A program made the position numbers and the translations under genes. Below are positions 1 through 11,978 of a stretch of DNA of 64,000 nt, one piece after another. How positions within the stretch are numbered: the first letter of the stretch is position 1; the number at the start of each line of letters is the position of its first letter. A model generated the notes under the pieces. The model did not search any database, was not told the DNA's origin, and saw only the letters and a list, made by a program, of their open reading frames with translations. Source of the stretch: Mastigias papua (taxonomy: Eukaryota > Cnidaria > Scyphozoa > Rhizostomeae > Mastigiidae); assembly GCA_964019165.1 (NCBI GenBank), contig OZ025279.1, positions 3,799,602-3,863,601 of the forward strand, in the 5' to 3' direction.

Positions 1-1068
1 TCTGCAGTCTTCCCAGTAAACTCCAAGTAACCAAATTTTCTGAGCTCACCACCTAGTGAAACTCCCACAACCACAGTAGCAGGTATCTAAGCCATTTTAA
101 CCAACATGACAACCTATCGTCCAACTGGACCAAGAATCCTGTCAACTCGCCGTTTTCTATGACTAATTTGTCCCTAGAAATTAGTTTATCTTGAAGCCAA
201 TGGATAACTTCATCAGATTCCATATATTTTGCCACAATTCTACTGAATGGAAAAAGAGTTATAACTAGTCCTCAATTGAAAATATAGGCGAACAGTTCAC
301 TTACAATTTCTTGGTAGATTTCTTTTGCGTTGTCTTTGCCAATATGCAATCTAGAGCACATTTTATCGAACAAACATCAGTGTTCTCTAATAATGTCTTG
401 AGTGCGTCTTAGTATTAAACACGTTTCAGGAGAATTATTATCAGGTTTTACTCGTCCTATGACACTGCTGATAAACTAGTTAGCTACTCGTGTCGAATCG
501 CAGATTAACTGTGCACCCATTGCTATCATTACTAATATCATGCGTCTTCGTATACAGAATTTGTGAAAGAGAAAGAGATTTGTATTCCAAACGAATCATG
601 ATTAAAAGAAATAACATTAGTCATGAAAAAAACCTGAGAGTCTACTTCGTCCCAACCATTTCGTGAACTGCAATCGCATTACGCATACCCGTCGTACAAC
701 CACCCGCAAGTGATGCAGTGGACTAGCTCGGTCGCTGTTATCATGTATGGTACGAATAATTGACAATCCGAGAATATTCTTGATGAATTCATCATTCCCT
801 CTACGCCAATGTGACATTTTGTTATTCCGTTTTCCTGATTGATGAGTGAAATCACCGAAATCGCCCTGATAGTTATCATTGGCGGTTTGTGCCAGAACAT
901 ATACAGCTCGCGTAGGAGATCACAGAATGTTTTGTCCTATTTGTAAGGAGGTTAAAAAGTCACATCAATGTAGCTATGTTCATTGTCGGTACAAAAGTGT
1001 TTCATTATAAACCCATGATAGTCTATTGATAGTTTTGGTGATTGACCCAACTTGTAATACTCAACGGC

Positions 1069-1108
1069 GATGTTCAGTTGGCAGTCTGATGTTCAGTTGG
1101 CAGTCTGT
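1069..1108. repeat. 19-bp tandem duplication
   Basis: The 19-base unit GATGTTCAGTTGGCAGTCT occurs twice head to tail without a mismatch. Nothing around it suggests a function. Confidence 0.8.
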
Positions 1109-1548
1109 TTCGTCGATATAGTATTTTCCGTCACTGCATAATAATCTGTCATGATCGATGTACGCGATATCTTTTTCCAAGTATGCAGCAAAGTGTCTTA
1201 GTTCAAGCGATCAGGAGTAGGTGTACATTGTGATTAGTCGTGTACATATTGATTGATGATACTTATACGTGATTTTTCTCTCTGCTTAGAAGGCTCAACC
1301 AATCAGAATCTCAGAATATTAAGAATGTTAGATCATGTGCTTCAGGACCAAGGTTTAGAGATAGATACTGGAATTGCATGCAAGGATAAATTGTGTATCA
1401 ATACTTCACACAAAATCAAGAATGTTCCCAGGAATATCTCTTTTAAATTCATATCCATGTTCATACTTTGAATCATATTGTGAATTAAAGAGTTCGACAC
1501 TTGACTTGGGAGAGGTGTAGGTATTATAAAAGATCGTAATCCATTGTG

Positions 1549-1683
<135 letters not shown>

Positions 1684-2515
1684 GTATTTATGTACTATTT
1701 CAACCACCAAATTTTAAAGCAATCACTCACCTTCCACATCCAGACCCACCATCCACGTTCCCATGCAAATATTAGGCGCACCCCATCAACCAATCATAAC
1801 TCTTAAACTTTTACTTTTAGAACAATAAATATCCCACGCGTATATGCATTGTTATCTACTACTACCTGTTATCTATTACTATTTATTACTACCAACTCGG
1901 ACCCAAAACCACCTGATTCCCTCGAATCAACAAATCAGATTTATCCTGGTTTTTCCATCTCAGCCAGGTTATTTACTTAGGTCCAAAATCACGTGATTCT
2001 ATAATCCCATAATTATCCAAATTAACTATCCTATAATTACGTCATAGACAAACCCAAATTTCAAACGATTATTATATATTTTTATCTTAACCCTGTTTAA
2101 TCATCATCGAAATTATTATTAATATCCTACATCAATTACTAATATAACCATCCTCGATTCCATTACGTTGTCAAAAATATATGATAAATATACAATATAT
2201 GGTAATTAAAGAGGATGACTATACCCATATATACTAACCATTTTAAAATCCTGCGTACGCAGACTTAAGGTGATAGCACACTTCATATGCAATATATCTC
2301 AAGTACATTTAGGTCATATCCACGAATACTATTATTATATGCAATGCCTTAGCAAGGTTTAACGCTACATTTCTATGTATGCGTGTGCAGAATTTGCTGT
2401 TCTGAAACGCCCATAAATACATCTACTTGTGACAACAGTGAGGAACGCACTAAGTAACAACCTCAATAGCATTGGCAAAGCAAAGTAATGCAACTATGTC
2501 ATGAAAAAACCTTAC

Positions 2516-2636
2516 CTAATAGACAAAGAGTGTGAAGACCTCTGCTTTTGTTGCCCACTATTTTGTCATAGAAACTCTCCGGGTACCAACCATCTTCCCA
2601 CATAACTATTGACACAGTCTCTCCAAAATTATACAG
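2516..2636 (-). CDS. DPH5: DPH5, diphthine methyl ester synthase, internal exon (fifth by family alignment)
   Basis: Read on the minus strand this exon gives 40 codons plus one base: it opens LYNFGETVS, continues through PESFYDKI, and ends GLHTLCLL. That order (YxFGETVSI, then W..D.W.P.SFYDK, then GLHTLCLL) is diagnostic of DPH5, a SAM-dependent cytosolic methyltransferase that tetramethylates the modified histidine of eEF2 on the way to diphthamide. The acceptor is ..TTTTTAG and the donor is G|GTAAGG. It starts in phase 0, as the exon at 11870-11978 ends, and its last G fits a G|AT/C aspartate codon, matching the family sequence LLD. One local oddity is MWEDGW where most relatives have a phenylalanine and a threonine. 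No lesion is seen. The exon after it lies beyond the left edge. Confidence 0.95.
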
Positions 2637-5594
2637 CTAAAAAGTGCATTGAAAAATACTTCTATTTCAAAGGCATAAAATCCTTCTAAGACTCCATCTA
2701 CTTGATATTGGATATAAAGGAATCTGATCTGTTCCCTGCGGTAGTAGCCATGCGTATACAAGATGACGTTTCAGAATACAATATGAAATGAATGCGGTAT
2801 TGTGTGAGCACTAAAATTTTATATGATTTCACTACCAGCGGTGAAGTGTGCTCTCTTTATTTTAGATGGTGGGCCGTGCTAAGCAACAATTTATCGATAT
2901 AAACCTTAGCAACACCGGCAGTTTATGCTGGAAACCTGGTAAAGTTACCCCTTCAAACTTTTAGAGCTGTGAAATATGAACAGGCTATATTTATAGCATT
3001 TGCATGGAAGTCGCCATTTGGTAATGCTTGCAGGGACCAATAACCTCTGATATATTAAAGCGAGGGCTATGTAGGGTAGACAAGGCGAGAGACACCTCTT
3101 CGCTTGAAGACAAATTCGTAATTAAACTGTTTTCATCCTTACAACACAGATGGCTACAATCATAACTACGTGATAATAATCAATACGGAAATATAAACGG
3201 CGATGACAGGACATGATAGCGAAACCATTTAAGTGTAATGCATGACAAGGATAGCCATAAATTGACAGCATCCATATCTACAGGGCTATTTCCCACATAA
3301 ACACTATAAGTAATCAATACATACAATTTACACGATCAAACGAAAACATTATACACAATAATGATGTAAGAGGCTGAAGAGAATATGAAGCCGAGTTACC
3401 CCTGTACTTTAGTACAAAGGGTTGTCTTTCTGTGTTTGTTATTAATTAAGTTACATAATATCCATAGTTATAATGCTTTTTGTGTTGCGAGCACAGTTCT
3501 GTTCCGTTTGTATTTGAATTATTGATTGTACAGTATTATTCCTTTATTTGTTGTTGTAGGCTAGTGCAGGATAACAGAACACGTTTTAGTATGCTCTTCT
3601 ACTTATACCTTGTGCACAGCTGCAACAACGATTAAGAGCCTGGGAACTGTCCAGTGGAAAATCGTGTTGCATTATCATTGCCACTATTATCATCGTACAT
3701 AAAATATGCATTGTTGTTGCTGTTGTATGATAAGTTAGTTTTAGGTTACTAGGTTAGCTAGTGATACTAACACACAAGGTAGTTAGTGATCTTCTAAGTT
3801 AGTGCTAGGTCATAACCAGAACTCATTCGCTAAAACACGAAAGGTAGGACAAGTGTTCTGTCTTCGAACATTGAGATCATTTGGAATAGGTATCGGACGA
3901 GTTCCTGTCAAGTTGTGCATGCTTCTGAAATGTTTGCTGTGTTGCTGTTTTCAGTACAAAGCGAAATTATTGGTTCTAGAGACAAAAGGCAGAATCGCAA
4001 TTGCAAGAAAAAATTTACTGACAAGAACAGCATGTTAACGAAAAGAAGCATATCGATCGAAACAAAACGTTGTTGTCTGAAATGCTATATTTGATTAATT
4101 TGATGTTATGGAAGTGAAATATGAAATATCAGTGCAAATGTGAAAAGAAATCGGAATTAATGGAATTGTGGTGGTATCGAAGGATGATGATAATCCCACA
4201 GACAGGCATGGTAAAAATGAAAAAGCCCTAGAAAGAATTAGGGGAGAAAGAAAATTGATCACAAGCATAAGTCCAAAGGAGAAATTCCCTGCTCAAGATC
4301 AAAAACTCGTGGTTGTCAACGTCAGTAGCTGACATGGCATTCACTGAAGAAAAAGCACCTCAAAATTGCATAAGATTGCAAGGTCTAGACTTGCAACCGT
4401 CTACAGAAATGGAGTGGGATAGTTAAAACTTCCGACAGAACTTCCTTTTCAAATAATTTGCAGTTACTTCCACAGCTTCTCCATGTCAAATGCAATTGGA
4501 CCAAACAATAGATTCATATTTTAAGATTTGCAGGATATAAATGAACCAGCAGCATGTATTAATTTTGCAGTCTCTCCTGCTTTTCAGGTTCTAGCGCTTC
4601 CAGGACTACTGCTAGAAAATGGAAGTTCATGCCCAGCTTAGGTAGCCCAAGGAGAAGCGGTACTTTTCGAAATTTTTGAAGGTTTTTGAAAAGGTATGAA
4701 GAACTTTTGGAACGAACAAGTATGCTGTCAAGTACATCACTAAGGTATGTAATGAATCAAAATTGTTCAGCAATAACCGAAGAAAATTATTTTCTAGCTC
4801 CTGGTATTATTGCAGAGAAGACGGCCACTCACAAGCGTGAGTGTACGCATAATGAAAACGATCACAATTCCTTTAATGAAAAGAGAACTAATAGAGACAG
4901 AAGTTGACAGGGTAAAAAAACATAATTCAGTAGAATCCCATGCACCACGTTGAAGACACCATGTGTATGAGGAAGATGACATTGGCTTATTTACTATTTT
5001 CTATCATGCTAACTTACTTCAACGTAATCTTTGGATTATTCATGGAGGAGCTAGTGTACAGATATAATATTTTCAGTAGTTGTTGCCAGTTTAATTTCTA
5101 GAAGCCTATGGTATCGGATATTATACCAACAGTTCTGCAGAAGGCTTAGGGACATCTGGACTGAATGTCTACGCTGATGACAGGAATGCCAGAGAATTTA
5201 CTCTAACAAAAATCCGATTATACTTATTGCACATAATAACTCCTTCCGTCTTGCAGGGGCAGCACAGAGCAACTCACTTATATTTGACCATTCTTGCTGC
5301 TGGAAAAGTGATCGAACAAAACAGGTTTTTGCCACAGGTGTACGGGTAAAGACCTTTCCAAAAGAAAAAAGTTGCACATACCCGGTTTGGAGTTTAAACA
5401 CCAGGAGAAGAAACTTATTAAATTCTTTTCATCCACATATTTTTGAAACAAAATACACTTAACAATACTGATCTCGTATGCCTTTACTATTTGTATACAT
5501 GCTCAAAAACACGCTTTTCTGAGGTTCACTGTATTAGCAAATATAAATCTATACCTTAAAATAGGAGTTTTCAAAAAAGAGGGGTGTTTATCGA
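2637..5594. other. DPH5 intron, no gene seen
   Basis: Intron sequence between the DPH5 exons at 11870-11978 and 2516-2636. A weak 11-bp inverted match (AGCACACTTCA near 2274 and its complement near 2841) might be an old MITE edge. Around 3055-3170 the sequence faintly resembles the 3' half of an LTR. No coding similarity was recognised. Confidence 0.5.
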
Positions 5595-5900
5595 TACAAG
5601 AGTATATGAAATGGATGAGTTAATAAAAATTTTGCTGACATCTACAGTCTGTTCACAAAGGTGCCATTAGATCAGACCATAGGGATTTATGCTGGCGCTT
5701 TGTGTAGAGGCTACCTCGATTGCCTTCCATTCCCTAAGGACACCTGTAAAGACTCGATGCTAACTGTCAAGCAAGGAGTGGAATTTAGTTTTAACAACCA
5801 GATGTATAAGCAATTAGACGGAGTGGCAATGGACAGCCCTATGGGGACGGCTTTAGCAGACACTATCCTGGGCTTTCATGAAATTAGGCATTTCGAGCAC
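5595..5900 (+). mobile_element. Penelope-like element reverse transcriptase fragment
   Basis: The plus-strand frame reads DIYSLFTKVPLDQTI, which is RT motif A with its aspartate, and later YKQLDGVAMDSPMGTALA, the typical Penelope-like motif B (family norm DGVAMGSPLGP.LAN), then GFHE. The frame runs about 90 codons and similarity then stops before the catalytic YxDD. No GIY-YIG endonuclease is seen. It is therefore a small fossil; the G-to-D change in the SPMG neighbourhood is a further sign of decay. Confidence 0.8.
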
Positions 5901-6420
5901 ACGGTAAAACTAGGTGTCTACTGTCTGTGGTTTACAGTACTATGGTCATACTACCATCTGCTACAAAATGTAGCATTCCGACCACTCAAAAAGTTGTGTA
6001 GTTTATGAATTTCATGCAGTATAAAGCTCGGTACGTATGACACACTACGTAGAGAATCGCAGAGAGAGTAAATGAGCATGTCCTCATGAGCATCTGGAAG
6101 AAACCGATGCAGTAAGAGAACAGCCACCTCGTATGTGCAAAAAAAAATCATCCTAAAATGAATTGCAGTTCGGCCATAGGACATCAGATTACAAATCTAT
6201 AACGCGCCAAAACATTTACAGACGTTCCAGTTACTTACAATTAATAAGCAGATGATGAGACGCGTTGTCTCGGAACGATCTTCAAGTTTATGTCTAATAT
6301 GGAAATGTCTAAATTAAAACGGTAGGTCTTGCATTCTTGATAGTATGCAAATGTCTTAATTTCTGGTTATGTTGAATCAAAGAACTGAAAAGACTTTCGT
6401 CGTGGCCCTTCTTCTAAGAT
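5901..6420. other. Intron sequence, nothing recognised
   Basis: Between the Penelope-like fragment and the next LINE. Only short open frames with no family resemblance. Confidence 0.4.
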
Positions 6421-7703
6421 TCATAAATCTGAATTTATCTCACTTTGTGAAACCTATGTGGACAGCACGATTGATCTTCCAGCCAATGCAGTGGATGCTG
6501 ATAAAGTCAGACTTAGTAATTTTTGCAAACGCAACAGGATTTGGAAGAAATGAAAAGTGAAGGTGCGAGAACACAACCGATCCGAGCGGGATTCGAACTC
6601 GTACCCCTAACTTTGTACGTCAGTGATCTACCAACTGAGCTATCGGGCCACGCTTCCAAGTCGCTACACAAGGGTAGATCATTTGCTCACACCGCCCTCT
6701 CTTAACCAATTTGCACAGAGGAGCCATCGCAGCTCAATCACCATGTGCACTGGACCTGCTGTTGAGAGAAGACTGTTCACACCAGGGCGGCCATCCCAGC
6801 CCCATCGACTGGACAGAGTTGAAGCTACGACTTGGAAGCGTGATCCGATAGATCAGTTGGCAGAGCACTTGACGTACAAAGTTAGGGATCGCGAGTTCGA
6901 ATCCCGCTCGGATTGGTTATTTTCTCGCATTTTCACTTTTCGTTACTAATTGTGAATTTGTCAAGAAAAATCACTCATATGATGTTAAGCGTGGGCATGT
7001 TGTCCTGTTGTATAAAGATGCGTTGCCTTTTCAACAGAAGAGAGATCTAGAAGTATTACAAGAGTACCTAGTATGTAAGCTCTGCTATGTCAGTAAGAAA
7101 CTCTTTATTGTCGTGATAGATCGAAGTCTTAGTCAAAGTAAGGAAGAATTTTTTCTTTTTCTCGATCAATTTGAGCATTTAATGTCGAGGATTAATCAGG
7201 AAAACCCATACTCAACTGTAGGTCACCTGTATGGTAGCCCAGTAATATCTGTAATGTTGAAGGGGAATTCTTTGAACCTTTTACGTCTAGTCTGGACTTA
7301 CGATACTACATTTGAAACAGTAAGTCGTTCATTTGAAACAATTGTTAGAGTTCCAACTCTTTGATGCACTCTTGCAAAAGACGGGACTCTGACAATTCAC
7401 AAGAAAAACTTGCAAAAACTAACGGTGGAAATACATAAGACGATCAACCACTGAAATCCTCTACATATGTGGGATCCTTCCACCAAAAAAGTGGTGGAGT
7501 ATGACTTTAGAATTAAAATACTCTGCGAGCTTCCACCTGCCAGATCACAGATATTTGTTACCAATTCATTGAAATTAAAAGGCAGTCTACTCGAGGAAAG
7601 CCGCAGTGATGAAATGAAAACTGCACAGAGCTTAGCCATATTCAAACAAAAAATCAAATCCTGGAATGGCACTCATTGCACGTGTAACATCTGCAGAAAC
7701 TAG
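6421..7703 (+). mobile_element. LINE (CR1/L2-like) remnant, internally deleted and split by a SINE pair
   Basis: Three pieces of one non-LTR element lie in order. At 6430-6545 the frame reads EFISLCETYVDSTI, the early part of an AP-type endonuclease (family: ..ICLSETYLDS). At 6955-7364 comes YDVKRGHVVLLYKDALPF and IDRSLSQSKEEF, the middle of that endonuclease. At 7467-7703 comes the C-terminal tail of ORF2, with a final Cys-rich CTCNICRN. The whole RT domain is missing between 7364 and about 7400, so this copy has a large internal deletion. The inverted SINE element at 6551-6942 sits inside the endonuclease. Clade assignment within the Jockey superfamily is tentative. Confidence 0.75.
6551..6942. 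mobile_element. Inverted pair of tRNA-derived SINEs forming a foldback unit
   Basis: The two ends are inverted copies of about 110 bp. The left copy (minus strand) has box A at 6631-6642 (TAGCTCAGTTGG) and box B at 6589-6600 (GAGTTCGAATCC). The right copy (plus strand) has box A at 6849-6860 and box B at 6893-6904. Both carry the tail GGTTNTNTTCTCGCA..TTCACTTTTC, so they are tRNA-derived SINEs and not tRNA genes; the anticodon arm does not fold cleanly. The similarity continues about 15 bp past the tRNA part (CACGCTTCCAAGTCG and its complement at 6828-6842), so the pair behaves as one unit with long inverted ends. About 160 bp of unrelated sequence lies between. Confidence 0.8.
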
Positions 7704-7903
7704 TTATCGATATACTTGTTTTTATTTTATTTTTGCCTCACATTCTGCTACGTAAACATTAAGTTCTCTACTTGTTTTAGTATGCCGGTACGTTGGTTTT
7801 AGTTAGTTATATCACTATTTCGTTCTATACCAACTTTAAAAAATTTAAATGAAAAGAAATGGGGTAACTATTTTATTTTGTACTTAATCCATGACTACTC
7901 CCC

Positions 7904-9299
7904 ATGCTAATGACAAGGAAAAACATCTTTTCATGCCACATCGGTCTTTGCGTCGATAAACAAGGATTGTGCTGTCAAGTGCGTACCATGCTTACAATGA
8001 TGCTGCAGGGATCGATCTTAGGTACACTCTTATTCCTTGTCTATATAAGCGACCTTCTTGAAGGATTGGAATCAAATGTTCGTATATATGTCCATGACAC
8101 ATCTTTATTCTCAGTTGTACATGATCCTCAATTGTCTTCCGATGTTCTTAATTTCTATCTCTCTTTGATAAAGTTGTGGGAACACCAGCGGAAGATGTCT
8201 GTTAAATCTGAACCTTCAAAGCAAGCTGTGCAACTAACTTTTTCTCGTAAAAGAGTTCAACTGGACCATCCTGAAATTTTTCAGTCAATGAACACAAGCA
8301 CCTTTGGCTTATTCTGGATAAAAAGCTAACTTTCTCTTCCCACATAAAAGAGCTCCTTGGTAAAGCCAACAAAGAAATGGGTATGATCAAACTTCTTTTC
8401 CGCTACCTGCCACGATCTTCATTGGATCAAATAAATAAGCTTCATGTCAGATCACACTTTGACTGCTGTGATATTATCTATCATGTTCCACCAGTGGATA
8501 ACCCCTATTCGCATGAATGCACGGAACATTTACTGATGAATCAACTTGAGTCAATTCAATATACTGCGGCTCTTGCTATCACTGGTGCATGGCGAGGTTC
8601 CTCTCGCGACAAAATTTATAAGGAATTAGGCTGGGAATCGCTTAGTGACAGAAGGTGGTACAGAAGACTAGTTCTTTTTCAAAATTATCGATGGTCTTGT
8701 CCTTGACTATCTATCCTCGATACTTCCAGAAATGAGAAAAAAAGATATGACCTTAGAAACACCAATAGCTTTTTGGCACCAAAGCATCGAACTGATATTT
8801 TTGAAGACAGCTTTTGTCTACACTGCATCAGTGAGTGGAACAATCTGAGCATAGAGTTTCATGAGGTAAGGTCGCTTTCACTTTTAAAACCAAATTGATT
8901 AGTTTAGTAAGACAGATGAAAGGACAATTTTGTGGTATCCATGACAATTCAGGAGTGTGAAAATTAACTCAATTGAGATTGTGTTTGAGTCCTCTTCCTG
9001 CACATAAGTTTAGAAATAATTTCCTTGATACCACTAAACCAATGAACTTGTCAAATGACGGCGATGAAGCCGCTATCCATTTCATGCTGCGCTGCCAAGA
9101 ATACGCTATCCACAGAAAGATGCTCTATGGCAAAGTTGCTCCCAATTGTGCATTTTATGGAGTTGGTTGTAAAATGCTGAACGATGAAGAACTACTTGCT
9201 CTTTTACTCTATGGCTATGATGCCTTTAATGAAACTTCAAATAAGAATATTCTGTTGGCAACAATCTCATATATCAACTCTACAAACAGATTTATCTAG
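7904..9299 (+). mobile_element. LINE ORF2 remnant (RT to C-terminus), CR1/L2-like
   Basis: Frames on the plus strand give LQGSILGTLLFLVYISDLLEG (RT motif B/C region), then QLDHP..IF, a long thumb region with LPRSSLDQINKLHVRSHFDC, a stretch ending SLFQNYRW, and a C-terminal domain with LCLSPLPAHKFRNNFLDTT and a CQEYAIHRKML segment. The catalytic Y/F-A-D-D box has become YVHDTS, so one active-site aspartate is lost. Stops and shifts at about 8330, 8706 and 8960 break the frame. It is 5'-truncated near 7904. Confidence 0.8.
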
Positions 9300-10198
9300 T
9301 TGCAGTCATTTCTATCAATTTGTGTCATTATATTTTAGTATATCTATTAATTCATTATTTTTTTCTGTACTGGATTTATTACATGCCCATCATGACATAT
9401 ATATGTATGATATAATTTAACGTACTTGGCAGTATCTGGAGGTCAATTCAGTATACTTTATGATTTTCTTGAGTTCATGACCCCTAGAGTTCATGACCCC
9501 TATTGGAATAGGAACGGACTTTTGCTAGTTATATGTCAATGTTTGTATTGTTCACTGTCTATGATGGCTGCAAGAGAGATGTGCTAGATCACACAGTGGT
9601 TTGGACAAGAAAATCGTATTGTACAGTGGTTACAGTGGTGTAGTCGCGAACTTTTCAATTGCTAGAAGAATTTACATTAGTTCTACGCTGTTGTACTTTA
9701 CATTTGTAATTTGCATACTATTCCCTGATTTAAAAAATCTCTAGAAGGAATTTCAAGGAACTGAACCTTGACACCATGATATCTAATTTTGCCCCCAATA
9801 GGGGGGCCTTAACAGTTACCAGTAAAATTTCGAACAAATACATGTTTTCTGGCCAATTCTGAGGTGATGCATTAAAATTTGCAGTTCACTTTCATGTATA
9901 GGATAGTTTAGTTGATACTGGGGATTTTAGGTCCCAAATGAGGGCATTTTTAACTAAAAGCTGGCCATTCCAGTTTTGAGTCCTACACTTTGTCTTGTCA
10001 TATTGAAGGAGCCATCTTCTTCGCATTAAGACTGACAAAACAATTGAAAACTTTAATCTTTCTGCTATTCCGTGCTAATAAAATATTATGAAAAGTTATT
10101 TTCTTGCAACATTGCTGTAAATCCCTGTGGAATGTTTGAATGGGTATCAATACATTCTGCGGGAAATCACCATTGTGAGAACTTCCACAAAGCTCAAT
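9300..10198. other. Intron sequence, nothing recognised
   Basis: Contains a 17-bp imperfect tandem duplication near 9476-9510 (AGTTCATGACCCCT twice) and a short GC-rich patch at 9790-9812. No coding or RNA gene was seen. Confidence 0.45.
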
Positions 10199-10745
10199 CT
10201 AGAAGATTACTTCCAGAATTTTCTTTTCTGCAGTGGATCTTGTCCAACTATCTAATGTACTAAGCTTCTCTGCTACATAAAACGAAAAATTGCACTGTTG
10301 TTGTGATGTTCTTGGAGCTGGCTCTTCTGACACATTTATGCAGGCTTCCAACAAATCTTGTCTTTTTGTTTCTGCAGACTGTTTTGTTACATTAGGTGTA
10401 GAACAGGCTGCTACCTTCTTTTGTATTTCTTTGCAATGTTCTTCTCCGCTACTTTCATGATTGGGCAAAGAAACTGGAGTCTGTCCCAATAGATCCAGTT
10501 GGGTCTATACAACTCATCTTTCCTTGCTATGACTTTTTCTTTGCCACTTTAGTCATTTCTCTTCCCAGCTTTGAACGTAGAGTTTGAATTTTACTTTTTA
10601 TGTTTGCAGCACTAATTCCAATTTCTTAAAATCATGGTAGTCTTTCATCAAAAACGTCCCAAAAGCACTGCTATTTACCAACATGTCAATTAACTGTGCA
10701 GTCTCATTGTTGCTCCATCTTTTCATGTCCTTCTTTTTCTCTTTT
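10199..10745 (-). pseudogene. Broken MADF (Myb/SANT-like) domain gene, probably transposon-derived
   Basis: On the minus strand the sequence starts with RWSNNETAQLIDMLVNSSAF, a MADF/Myb-SANT-like helix pattern. After a +1 shift near 10620 it reads IKSKIQTLRSKLGREMTKV, the third-helix signature of Adf-1-type MADF domains. After a stop and another shift near 10540 comes DELYRPNWIYWDRLQFL, the usual segment after MADF. The last part (10199-10489) ends FSFYVAEKLSTLD..TR..AEKKILEVIF, which looks like a BESS-type motif. Such proteins occur as host regulators and as second proteins of PIF/Harbinger transposons; the frameshifts make it a pseudogene. A second MADF remnant lies at 25399-25628. Confidence 0.65.
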
Positions 10746-11869
10746 CCTACATTCCTTTCTTGACTATCTACAATTTGCTTCTCATTCTTGCAAGCAGAGG
10801 CTCCACATGTGAAAAATTTGTGTCACTTTCTTCACTCATTCTCTTCACTTTCATCACAATTGTCTTGCAGTGTGATAAAGAAGCGCTTTTTGCCTTTTCT
10901 CAGTCTTTGATCGCTCGATGATTTCTAAGGCTGCTTGCAATGCTTCGTTATTTTGATCAGAACTTGAATCAAACTTGTTGAGGCTTGCCTCTTCACACTT
11001 TTTTTCCTCTTCTACCGCTGACATTTCAGTATAATGGCACGCTTTTTTATTTTTCCCTTCCTTCATACCTATAGTCAGGGAATTTCTGACATCAAAATAG
11101 GTCAGCTGGATGTCGCAAAATGGCGCGAAAGAAGTCAATGTCACGTGAGGAGTGGGCATGTGCATGTGCAATGACTCGTACATATATCTTTATGCTCGTA
11201 CATGTTTGAATCGCGACCAAATAGCACCGAGTAGCACCGAGCACGACCCAACAAACGAATACAACAGTTCACCGAGCAGGAATGCTGTGCACTGCTCGGT
11301 GAAATGCTGCATTTGATTGACCGGGACATAATTAGTGGTTATAACAAGCACATTTTGGGAAAAGAATTTTAATGTAGTGCTTCATGAAAGATGTAATGAG
11401 CAGAATCAAAGTCAATTTTACAGTCGTTCTTCCTACACTTGTGATGCAAACTTGAATGTGGTGCATCTTCTATTCAATTAGATCTGATGAAAAATTTTTG
11501 CACAACGGAAAAAGTCATACCCCGGTAATTTAATAAAGGTTCGGCCTTAAGAGTAATCAAGATATACCGTATTCATCAACGTCGTCATCCAAATCGATGG
11601 CTACTGCGCAATGAAAACAGATATATGAAAACATCTTCAACTTGAAGAACTGTTTAGTCTGATGAAGTATAACTGTACAACCAAATTCATTATAACACAG
11701 TGTAATGATAATGATGAAAAGTGATAAAGAAAAAATGAAAGTCATTCAACACAACTTAATTCGATAGAAAAGTGATGCAACAAGATAAATCTAGTTATTA
11801 CATCCCTTTATTCGTTGATAAACGTTGTCCATGAAACATCTTCATTGAGATTTTTTAATATTGACATAC
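10746..11869. other. Intron sequence with a strong short hairpin
   Basis: No gene recognised. A minus-strand frame at 10854-11183 is acidic and Glu/Lys-rich and might be the decayed N-terminus of the MADF gene next door, but I cannot support it. A CACGTG box lies near 11141, a 10-bp tandem repeat (TAGCACCGAG twice) near 11223-11242, and the hairpin at 11268-11303. Confidence 0.4.
11268..11303. repeat. 12-bp perfect inverted repeat
   Basis: TTCACCGAGCAG at 11268-11279 is the exact complement of 11292-11303, with a 12-base loop. It could form a hairpin in RNA or be the end of a small foldback element. The CACCGAGCA core also resembles the direct repeat just upstream. Confidence 0.85.
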
Positions 11870-11978
11870 CTGTAACCCACAACAACCTGCAGCAGATATG
11901 ATGGAGGCATTATGGATAACTCTGTATTGAATACCCCTCTCTATAGCTCTCTTGATAAGATCAGTATGTGTGGTCGCT
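11870..11978 (-). CDS. DPH5: DPH5, internal exon (fourth by family alignment)
   Basis: The minus-strand exon gives [15 protein letters not shown], then YRVIHNASI, then SAAGCCGLQ. The HNASI..A.GCCGLQ block is the best-conserved part of DPH5 and lines the S-adenosylmethionine pocket of this SAM-binding fold. The acceptor is TTATTTGTACAG and the donor CAG|GTATGT. The first base A completes a glycine codon GG|A left open by the exon at 20930-20993, and the last codon CAG ends the exon in phase 0, matching the exon at 2516-2636. Length is 109 nt, with no stop or frameshift. It is separated from its neighbours by introns of about 9 kb each, filled with transposons. Confidence 0.96.

Noticed and set aside
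927..1010. Small Cys/His-rich peptide (CPIC...HQC...HC)
   Set aside because: 28 codons, no further support on either side; could be chance or a LINE ORF1 scrap.
3055..3180. Possible LTR 3' half ending ...CATCCTTACAACACA
   Set aside because: No partner LTR, no primer-binding site that I trust, no pol nearby.
6573..6655. tRNA gene on the minus strand (and similar ones at 6840 and 21913)
   Set aside because: Boxes A and B are good, but the anticodon stem fails and all copies share a non-tRNA tail, so they are SINEs.
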